Positions 1 through 5,925 of a DNA stretch of 13,158 bases are shown piece after piece (position 1 is the first letter of the stretch; each line of letters opens with the position of its first letter). A program made the position numbers and the translations under genes. The DNA lies in contig CAZMSZ010000203.1 of NCBI GenBank assembly GCA_964569055.1, forward strand, positions 1 to 13,158. Direction: 5' to 3'. The notes beneath the pieces were generated by a model. That model was given only the letters and a program-made list of their open reading frames with translations. It was not told the DNA's origin and did no database searches. This DNA is from JAWLGW01 sp964569055. Its GTDB lineage: Bacteria; Planctomycetota; J058.

Positions 1-254
1 GAGGTCCTCTCCCTGCCGTGAGGAGGAGAAGAGAGAGCTGTCGCTGGCGAGGTCAGCTCCCTTGCCTGAGGGGAGGCTGACCGCCAAGGGAGGGCGCCAA
101 GAGCACCACCTCAGCGCGACAGCCTGCAGCGGCGGGCGAGGAGCTCGCAGGCAGGCGACAGCCGTTCTGGCATTCCCATTGATATTGCTGTTGATATTCC
201 GTGTTGTCTTCCTTGCCTCACCGCGACAGCATCTCCTCGAACACAGCGAGCCAT
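1..254. other. non-coding segment with short repeats downstream of the lipoprotein gene
   Basis: I can support no gene here. The stretch is visibly less GC-rich than the rest, especially around 165-215. It carries TTGATATT twice (179-186 and 191-198) and the motif CGCGACAGC at 115, 223 and 260; only the last copy lies in coding DNA. A short open frame crosses 62-286 on the plus strand, but it has no ribosome binding site or recognisable domain and runs into the end of the minus-strand gene. A weak GCCTGC/GCAGGC stem (122-127 with 147-152) is too loosely spaced to call a terminator. Confidence 0.5.
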
Positions 255-291
255 TCACCGCGACAGCGTCTCCTCGAACACCGTGAGCGCC
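218..291. repeat. tandem 37-bp duplication spanning the 3' end of the lipoprotein gene
   Basis: Positions 218-244 and 255-281 match over 27 bases with one mismatch (A at 231, G at 268), and the units abut with a 37-bp period. The right unit contains the last codons and stop of the minus-strand lipoprotein gene. The left unit, read on the minus strand, would encode VFEEMLSR-stop where the gene ends VFEETLSR-stop. Because 37 is not a multiple of 3, the second ending is out of frame with the gene and is not translated from it. Confidence 0.75.
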
Positions 292-2276
292 GCCTCCCCC
301 TCGTGCACCACGGGGCCGTCGGCGAACGCCACCAGCTCCAGGCGGCGGCCGGGGTAGCCGGTCGCCGGGTCGGGGGCGGGGTGGCGGGTCATGTAGACCG
401 CGTAGCGCGCGAGCTGCTGGGCCGGCATGGTCAGGCGGCCCGCGATCTCGGTCACGCCGGGCACGTCGGGGCGGGCGTCGGGCGAGGCGTCCACCGCGAT
501 TCGGAAGGCGAGGTCGGGGTCGAACGCGCGGTAGACCACCTCGGTACACACCACCGCGTCGTCGCTGGCGAAGTCGAACTCGAAGTCGTAGGGGCGGCCC
601 CGGAGCGCGAGCGCGCGGCGGATCGCCAGGGCGAGCTGCTCGGGCGCGAGGAGCGGGCGCAGCACCGCGGCGAAGTCCTTCTGCACGGCGTGGCGCAGCG
701 AGCTGAGCACCACCCCGTCGGAGACCGCCTCGATCACCCGCGCCGGCCCGTCCGGCGCCGGCCGGCGACAGGCGGCCAGCGCGGCGGCCGCCAGCGGGTC
801 GTCCTTCAGGCGCCGCCCCGGCCCCAGCGGGAGCGCGCCCCACGCCTCGGGCGGCCCGAGGTAGATCATGGCGTGCGGCCAAAAGCCGGGGAGGAACGCG
901 TTCGACAAGAACAGGTCCTGGCGCACGAGCACGATGTCCCCGGGGCGCAGCAGCCCCTCGAGCCGCGCCAGGGCCGCGTCGTCGATCCGCGGCGGCGGCT
1001 CGGCCCAGCGCGTGTGGCCCAAGAAGCGGCTGATCCCCTCGACCGCTTGGTTGAAGGGGAGCGTGACCCCCTCCTTGAGCCGCGCGTCCCACAGCTCCTT
1101 CCAGGCGCTGAACCGGCTGACCCGGTCCGCCTCGGCCGCGGCGCGCGCCTGTGGCAGGCGGGTCAGCGCGGCCGCGACCTCGCCCGCGAGCGGCCCCTCG
1201 GCCGGCGGCGGGCCCTCCTCCACCCAGCGCGCGTCGAGCTCCCCGTAGAGGTCGCCGAGGTCGCCGTCGAGGCGCAGCGCGAGCAGCCCGCGCACCGAGC
1301 CGGCGGGGAGCCGCCCGGGCGGGCGCCCGGGGCCGAGCGGCACCAGGCGCGCCTCGGCGTCGAGCGCCTTGTAGAGCGGGTTGCGGTGCCGCCACTCGTG
1401 GGCCCACACCCGGAGCAGGGCGCGCCCGCCCACCAGCGTCTCGAGCAGGCGGTCGAGCGCGCCTTCGACCACGTAGCGCGCGTACTGCGCGGCGAGGAGC
1501 GCCTCGCGCCGCAGCGAGCAGGCGGGGTCCTGCGCGGGGAGCCGCCAGCGGGCGAGCGTGTTGAGCGCCCGGTGCAGCGCCCGGAAGGCGCGCACCTGCG
1601 CGGCGCGCGCGAACTCGGTCTCGCTCGGGGTCAGGAGCGCCTCGGACTCGCTCGCCGCCGCGCGGCCGAGCACGGTCCCCGCCAGCAGCTCGAGCCGGGC
1701 CGCCTCGTGGCCGAGCTCGCGCTCGAGGTCGATCAGCTTGAGGAGGTCGCGCCCGAGCGCGCGGGTCAGATCGACCGTCCGCTCGCCCGCGTACCAGCGC
1801 CCGTCGCGGTCCCAGCGGTGCTCGGCGGTGACCTCGTCGAGCAGGGCCTCGGGCGGGAGCGGCGCCGGCGCCTCGCCAGCGTCCGGCGCGGGGAGCCGCA
1901 CCTCGAGCGCCGCGGCGTGCGGCTCGAAGCGGGCCTCGGGCTCGGCGGCGTCCGGGTCGATCCTGAGGTCGATCGCGTAGACGTCGAACGGCGAGGCGGC
2001 GTAGGCCTCGCGCGCGGCCGCGAGCTGCGCGCGCAGCGCCTCGACCTCGCGGTCGCGCCGCTCGCCCTCGAGCACCCGGCCGCCGCCCTCGGCGTTCGAG
2101 AGGAACACGCGCACGCGCAGCGGCAGGTGCCAGCCCTCGCGCGCGAACGCCTCCAGCTCGCGCGCGGCCTCCGCCAGCGCGGCCTCGCGCGCCTGGAACT
2201 CGATCCGGGGCGCGCTGGCGCACCCCGCGAGCAGCGCGGCGATCGCCGCCAGCGCGCCCGTCCCGACCCGCCTCAT
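255..2276 (-). CDS. lipoprotein with C-terminal YiiX-type permuted papain-like hydrolase domain
   Basis: The product has 673 residues. Residues 1-19 form a lipoprotein signal (basic MRR start, hydrophobic core, LLAGC lipobox with Cys19), so the mature protein should be membrane-anchored outside the cytoplasm. Residues about 20-430 are Ala/Arg/Glu-rich and mostly helical, with no family I recognise. The C-terminal third looks like the YiiX/YebB branch of the NlpC/P60 superfamily: LRPGDIVL at 443-450, then WPHAMIYLG with His468, then DDAVVCTEVVYRAF with Cys577. His before Cys is the circularly permuted order of that branch. Such enzymes cleave amide, peptide or ester bonds; the substrate here is unknown. 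The ATG is chosen because the signal peptide starts there, GGAGGAGGAGG lies just upstream, and it overlaps the previous stop as ATGA. It is the last gene of a five-gene operon. The frame stays open upstream to 2885, but that part is a shadow of the preceding genes. Confidence 0.8.
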   Translation of the reverse strand: MRRVGTGALAAIAALLAGCASAPRIEFQAREAALAEAARELEAFAREGWHLPLRVRVFLSNAEGGGRVLEGERRDREVEALRAQLAAAREAYAASPFDVYAIDLRIDPDAAEPEARFEPHAAALEVRLPAPDAGEAPAPLPPEALLDEVTAEHRWDRDGRWYAGERTVDLTRALGRDLLKLIDLERELGHEAARLELLAGTVLGRAAASESEALLTPSETEFARAAQVRAFRALHRALNTLARWRLPAQDPACSLRREALLAAQYARYVVEGALDRLLETLVGGRALLRVWAHEWRHRNPLYKALDAEARLVPLGPGRPPGRLPAGSVRGLLALRLDGDLGDLYGELDARWVEEGPPPAEGPLAGEVAAALTRLPQARAAAEADRVSRFSAWKELWDARLKEGVTLPFNQAVEGISRFLGHTRWAEPPPRIDDAALARLEGLLRPGDIVLVRQDLFLSNAFLPGFWPHAMIYLGPPEAWGALPLGPGRRLKDDPLAAAALAACRRPAPDGPARVIEAVSDGVVLSSLRHAVQKDFAAVLRPLLAPEQLALAIRRALALRGRPYDFEFDFASDDAVVCTEVVYRAFDPDLAFRIAVDASPDARPDVPGVTEIAGRLTMPAQQLARYAVYMTRHPAPDPATGYPGRRLELVAFADGPVVHEGEAALTVFEETLSR

Positions 2277-2794
2277 GCGCCCTCCTCCTCCAGCGGCGCC
2301 AGCGCCCAGGCCCGCAGCGCGGCCGCGATCCGCGCCCGCAGCTCGTCGTGGGAGCGGACCGCCCAGCCCGCCTCCCAGGCCAGCTCGGCCACGAGGTCCG
2401 CCCAGGAGAACTCGTAGGCCCAGGGCGCGTCGCGCGTCCAGCCCACCCGCGCCGCGAGCTCGTGCTCGGCGCAGGGGCAGGCCATGTAGTCGCGCGCGGC
2501 CTGCTCGGCCTGACGGCTGATCCGCACGCGCGAGGGGGCCAGCTCGCCGCGGTCGCGCAGCTCGCGCAGCGCGCCTGCCGCCACGTTGCCGGCGACCAGG
2601 CAGGGCGCCACGCCCCAGGCCTCGAGCGCGAGCACCCACTCGCGCAGGTCGTCGGGAGGCGCGCTCGCCTCGCCGCGCTCCTCCAGCAGCGCGCGCGCGG
2701 CGGCGTCGCCCGCGTGGGCCGCGACCGCCAGCCGGTCCGCGTCGAGCGCCCCGCGCTCCAGCGCCGCCCGCAGCCGCGCCAGCTCGGCCGCCAC
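2273..2794 (-). CDS. hypothetical protein, 173 aa
   Basis: I do not recognise a named family. The start is GTG at 2794, directly after the upstream TGA (2797-2795), with AGGA eight bases before it; the end overlaps the lipoprotein start as ATGA. Residues 1-45 (ALDADRLAVAAHAGDAAARALLEERG and neighbours) resemble, from memory only, a short helical motif of the type RLxLAAxxGxxAARAxL found in several myxobacterial and planctomycete proteins. The middle has a hydrophobic stretch around APCLVAGNVAAGAL, and later a YMACPCAEHEL segment with two Cys and one His that could bind a metal or be redox-active. No signal peptide or clear membrane helix is present, so it is probably cytoplasmic. Its place between a zinc-ribbon gene and a lipoprotein gene with coupled junctions makes it a real gene, but gives no function. 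Confidence 0.75.
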   Translation of the reverse strand: MAAELARLRAALERGALDADRLAVAAHAGDAAARALLEERGEASAPPDDLREWVLALEAWGVAPCLVAGNVAAGALRELRDRGELAPSRVRISRQAEQAARDYMACPCAEHELAARVGWTRDAPWAYEFSWADLVAELAWEAGWAVRSHDELRARIAAALRAWALAPLEEEGA

Positions 2795-3082
2795 TCAGCG
2801 GTTCCTGAAGCAGGCCGCGCAGTAGACGGGGCGGGTCGAGCGCGGCTCGAACGGGAGCTTGGTCGGCTCGCCGCAGGCCGCGCACACCGCGTCGACCTCC
2901 TCGCGCGGCGGCTCACCGGGCGCGCCCTCGCGCTCGCGCGCCCCGGCCGCCCGGCGCGCCGCGCGGCAGGGCGGGCAGTGCCCCGGCAGCGCGAACTCGC
3001 GCGCGGCGAGCTCGCGCTGCTCGTCGACGGTGACCACGAACGCGTCGCCGCAGTGGCGGCAGCTCCGCTCCACGTCCCTCAC
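2795..3082 (-). CDS. small double zinc-ribbon protein (zf-trcl-like plus CxxC-x17-CxxC)
   Basis: The product has 95 residues. The GTG start overlaps the upstream stop as GTGA and is preceded seven bases earlier by GGAGG, which decides the start. The first ribbon has CRHCGDAF near residues 8-14 and GHCPPCR near 34-40, spaced by a DEQRELAAREF helix. This layout is that of the small bacterial probable zinc-ribbon (zf-trcl) family. A Gly/Pro/Arg/Glu linker follows. The second ribbon runs from VCAACGEPTKLPF to PVYCAACF, with exactly 17 residues between the two CxxC pairs, the signature of the CxxC-x17-CxxC family. The eight cysteines suggest two structural zinc sites, for nucleic-acid or protein contact; the role is unknown. 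It sits in the middle of the operon, between the Cys-cluster gene and the 173-aa gene. Confidence 0.85.
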   Translation of the reverse strand: MRDVERSCRHCGDAFVVTVDEQRELAAREFALPGHCPPCRAARRAAGAREREGAPGEPPREEVDAVCAACGEPTKLPFEPRSTRPVYCAACFRNR

Positions 3083-4443
3083 GCGCCCGCGCCTCCCTCG
3101 CGCTCGGGCTCGCCCGCGCACCAGGGGAGCAGCGCGAAGGGCGCCCCCACGTCGGACAGGAGCCGCCCGCGCAGCCCGCCGAGCAGCCCCGCGTCCCAGG
3201 GGACGCGGCCGAAGCCCCAGTCGGCCGTGCGCAGCCCGGCGGCCCAGTCGTCGCGCGTGAGCGCATCGCCGCCGCGGGCCAGGCAGGCCGCGCGGCTGAA
3301 CAGCGCCACGATCGGGACCTGCCGCAGGAGCAGCCCCAGCGCCGGGAGCGCCGCGCGGACGGCGAACCCCTCGTCGAGCAGGAACCGCCCCGAGAGCTTG
3401 GCGACGAGGTAGCGGGTCAGCGCGCCGTCCGCCTCGGGGCTGGCGAGGTCGGCCCGCGGCGCGCGGCGGCGGACCTCGCCCAGCACGACGCGGCGGTCGC
3501 GGCCGACGGGCTGCACCACGCCGGTCCCGGCGACGAAGGCCATGCCCGCGAGCAGGTTCGAGATCCGGCGCGAGCCGCGGCGCAGCCCGCCCGCGGTGAG
3601 GAGCGCGGCCGAGTCGCGCCGGGCGGCGAACGCGAGCAGCAGCCGAAACAGCAGCCGCTGCGGGAGCGGCCCGGGGGCGGGCGGCGCGCGGAGGAGGTCG
3701 CGGCGGACCTGCTCGCGCACGCCTTGCGCGAACGAGGTCACCGCCTTGCGCGCCGAGGGGGTGGTCAGCCACGGGAAGCGGGAGGCGGCGACGAGCTCGA
3801 GGAACTTGGCCGCCGCCAGGAGCCGCTGCGGGAAGGGGCGGCCGAGGTCCTCCAGCTCGGCCACCAGGAGGTCGAGCACCAGCTCCAGCTCGTCGCGCGC
3901 GTAGGCCAGCCCGCCGCCGAACGGCACCGGAGCGGGCGCGCCGGCCTCGCGCGCCGTGGCGAGCGTCGCCAGCTCGGTGTGGAGCGCCTGGAGGTCCTTG
4001 CGCTGCTGCGCCAGGGGCGCGCCGTCGCCGGCCGCGATCGAGGAGCAGGAGAACTGCGCGCTCGCCACCGGTCGCCCCTCGGGGCCCTCGCCCTCCACGA
4101 ACGTGAACGGGAAGATCCGGCAGGCGAGCGGCTTGTCCGCCTCGCCGAACGCGGCGTGGATCCGGCAGCGGTCGTCGGGGGCGAGGAACAGGCACGTCCC
4201 GTCGCGCTTGCGGGCGAGGTAGCGGACGACCTCGCGCCCGCGGCGCACGGTGGTGACCACGGGCGGGGTCGGCCCCTCGAGCACGCTCGACCAGTCGCGT
4301 CCCTCGTAGCGCTCGACCTCGGCGGCGCTGAGCGGGACGGGGAACTCGCGGCAGCAGTCGCCGCAGCGGCGGCAACGGAAGCGGAGCCCCTTGGCGAGTG
4401 TGAGCCGCCGTCCGCCCGCCTCGGCGCGCGCCCGCGCGGTCAC
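3079..4443 (-). CDS. YkgJ-type Cys-cluster protein with long helical C-terminal region
   Basis: The product has 454 residues. Near the N terminus C24-x2-C27-x2-C30-C31 (FRCRRCGDCCREFPVPLS) is followed by C84 (GTCLFL), C93 and H96 (DRCRIH), C108 (LACRIFPF) and C133. This is the arrangement of the YkgJ / CxxCxxCC family, which is thought to bind zinc or an iron-sulfur cluster. Members are often only 100-250 residues; here about 300 more Leu/Ala/Arg-rich, probably helical residues follow. The length is near that of flagellin lysine-N-methylase (FliB), another Cys-cluster protein, but no flagellar gene is nearby, so I do not assign that function. The GTG start at 4443 overlaps the kinase-like gene's stop as GTGA, and the stop overlaps the zinc-ribbon start the same way. 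No clear Shine-Dalgarno precedes it, so translation may depend on coupling. Confidence 0.85.
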   Translation of the reverse strand: MTARARAEAGGRRLTLAKGLRFRCRRCGDCCREFPVPLSAAEVERYEGRDWSSVLEGPTPPVVTTVRRGREVVRYLARKRDGTCLFLAPDDRCRIHAAFGEADKPLACRIFPFTFVEGEGPEGRPVASAQFSCSSIAAGDGAPLAQQRKDLQALHTELATLATAREAGAPAPVPFGGGLAYARDELELVLDLLVAELEDLGRPFPQRLLAAAKFLELVAASRFPWLTTPSARKAVTSFAQGVREQVRRDLLRAPPAPGPLPQRLLFRLLLAFAARRDSAALLTAGGLRRGSRRISNLLAGMAFVAGTGVVQPVGRDRRVVLGEVRRRAPRADLASPEADGALTRYLVAKLSGRFLLDEGFAVRAALPALGLLLRQVPIVALFSRAACLARGGDALTRDDWAAGLRTADWGFGRVPWDAGLLGGLRGRLLSDVGAPFALLPWCAGEPEREGGAGA

Positions 4444-5756
4444 GCGCCGGGCTCGGCCAGCGCCGCGCGCAGCGCGGTCACGTCGGCGAAGCGCTCGGCG
4501 GGCGCCTTCGCCAGGCAGCGGGCGACGACGTCGGCCACCGCGCCGTGCTCGCTCGGGAGCGGCGGCGGCGGGGCGCGCAGCACCTCGCTGGCGAGCGTGG
4601 CGAGGCCCTCGCCGCCGAAGGGCGGGCCGCCGCTGAGCGCGGCGTGGAGCGTGGCGCCCAGGCCGTACACGTCGGCGCGCGGGTCGATCGTGGCCTCGCC
4701 GGCGAGCTGCTCGGGGGCGAGGTAGGCGAACCCCTCGAGCGGGGCGTCGAGGAAGCAGGTGTCGCCGCTGCGCTCGCCGCGCGGCCCGGTGGCGAAGCCG
4801 AACCCGGCGAGCTTGGCGCCGCCCGCCTCGCCGCCGAGGAGCACGTTGCTCGGCTTGACCCCGCGGTGGACCACGCCGTGGCGGTGCAGGTGCTCGAGCG
4901 CGGCCGCGAGCGGCGTCACGAGCGCGAGCGCCTCGCCGAGCGGGAGCGGGCGGCCGTCCGCCAGGCGGTCGGCCAGGCTGCCGCCGGGGAGGTACTCCAT
5001 CACGATCGCGTGCATCTTGCCGCGGCGGAGCACGTCGTGCGTGGTGACGATGTGCGGGTGCGGCAGGCGGGCCACGGCGCGCGCCTCACGCAAGAAGCGC
5101 TCCACGTCCTCCTTGCGCGTCTCGCCGCGCGGGAGGAACACCTTCACCGCGACCGGGCGGTCGAGCGAGACCTGGATCGCGCGGTAGACCGCGATCCCGC
5201 GCCGGCTGTGGCCGCCGAGGCGCGCCTCGAGCCGGTAGCCCGGCAGGACCTCGCGCAGCTTGCGCGGGCGGGCCGGCCGAGCCGCGCCGGCCCGGGGCGT
5301 GGGCTCGGCCCCGGCCGTGGCGTGCACGCCCGAGCCGCTCGCGTCGCTGACGACCGGCGTCAGGCGCGCGCTCGACACCTCGAGCGTCGACTCCTCGCTG
5401 GGCGACTCGTCCTCGGCGGGCCGCGAATCACGCCACAGCCGCTCCTCCTCGGGGCTCTCGAGCAGCACCCGGCAGCGCGTGACCCCGATCCGGATCTCGT
5501 CGCCGTCGCGCAGCGGGCGGCGGGCGAGGAGGCGCTCGCCGTTGAGGAACGTCCCGTTGCCGCTGCCGGCGTCCTCGATCGTGAGGCCGTCGGTGGTCAC
5601 GTCGATCCGGCAGTGGACCCGCGAGGCCTGCGGGTCCTTGATCCGGAGCTGATTGGTCGCGGCCCGCCCGACGAACAGGGTGGGTCCGGCCAGCAGGCCG
5701 GCGTCGAGCACCTTGCCCGCGTCGCGGCCGCTCAGCACGTACAGCTCGGCCAGCAT
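4440..5756 (-). CDS. FHA domain plus Ser/Thr protein kinase-like domain, predicted pseudokinase
   Basis: The product has 438 residues and no membrane segment. Residues 1-100 are an FHA phosphothreonine-binding domain with GR (30-31), SRVH (45-48), GSGNGTFLNG (64-73) and a following LRDGDEIRIG strand. A Ser/Pro/Ala-rich linker (about 105-170) leads to a PknB-like kinase fold. Retained features are VAVK with Lys205, a likely helix-C Glu224, K301 and N304 of the catalytic loop, APE at 347-349, and DVYGLG with Asp362. Changed features are HRG instead of HRD (Gly299, codon GGG), GFG instead of DFG (Gly318, codon GGG), and an altered glycine-rich loop (LGGHSRRGIAVY, 180-191). Losing both catalytic aspartates predicts weak or no phosphotransfer; it may act as a scaffold that reads phosphothreonine. 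The ATG at 5756 fits the FHA start. Upstream codons in this frame run antisense to the divergent acidic-protein gene. It is the first gene of the five-gene operon. Confidence 0.9.
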   Translation of the reverse strand: MLAELYVLSGRDAGKVLDAGLLAGPTLFVGRAATNQLRIKDPQASRVHCRIDVTTDGLTIEDAGSGNGTFLNGERLLARRPLRDGDEIRIGVTRCRVLLESPEEERLWRDSRPAEDESPSEESTLEVSSARLTPVVSDASGSGVHATAGAEPTPRAGAARPARPRKLREVLPGYRLEARLGGHSRRGIAVYRAIQVSLDRPVAVKVFLPRGETRKEDVERFLREARAVARLPHPHIVTTHDVLRRGKMHAIVMEYLPGGSLADRLADGRPLPLGEALALVTPLAAALEHLHRHGVVHRGVKPSNVLLGGEAGGAKLAGFGFATGPRGERSGDTCFLDAPLEGFAYLAPEQLAGEATIDPRADVYGLGATLHAALSGGPPFGGEGLATLASEVLRAPPPPLPSEHGAVADVVARCLAKAPAERFADVTALRAALAEPGA

Positions 5757-5764
5757 GGCGCGCG

Positions 5765-5770
5765 ATTCTA
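5765..5770 (-). promoter_or_regulatory. possible -10 element for the five-gene operon
   Basis: The minus strand reads TAGAAT here, one mismatch from TATAAT, eight bases before the ATG at 5756. No convincing -35 element lies 16-18 bases upstream and no Shine-Dalgarno precedes the start. If used, the transcript would be nearly leaderless. This is a weak call. Confidence 0.3.
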
Positions 5771-5867
5771 AGGGAGCGGACGGGATGCTCGAAGGTCGCG
5801 TCCAGGCCGCGGCGCTGGGGGGACCGGCGGCCTCGAGCCGCGAGGCACGCGCATGGCTGTCCAGGGT

Positions 5868-5896
5868 TTGCGCGCCCGCCCGCCCCGAACTATGAT
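5868..5896 (+). promoter_or_regulatory. sigma70-type promoter of the acidic repeat protein gene
   Basis: TTGCGC (5868-5873) and TATGAT (5891-5896) are separated by 17 bases, inside the 169-bp gap between divergent genes. Transcription would start near 5903, leaving a leader of about 23 bases. That leader holds a purine-rich AGAGGGA segment ahead of the ATG at 5926. AT-rich hexamers are rare in this GC-rich DNA, which makes the match more credible. Confidence 0.6.
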
Positions 5897-5925
5897 CTCG
5901 GTCGAAGCCAGAGGGACGAGCGGGC

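Noticed and set aside
62..286. Small plus-strand gene of 74 codons
   Set aside because: No ribosome binding site or recognisable feature; it crosses the tandem duplication and the end of the minus-strand gene.
201..2417. Long plus-strand open frame (738 codons) opposite the lipoprotein gene
   Set aside because: It is rich in Arg, Gly and His-Arg runs typical of antisense frames in GC-rich DNA and has no domain; the minus strand encodes a lipoprotein with catalytic motifs.
3079..4443. Assignment as flagellin lysine-N-methylase (FliB)
   Set aside because: Only the Cys-cluster layout and length are shared, and no flagellar genes are present in the window.
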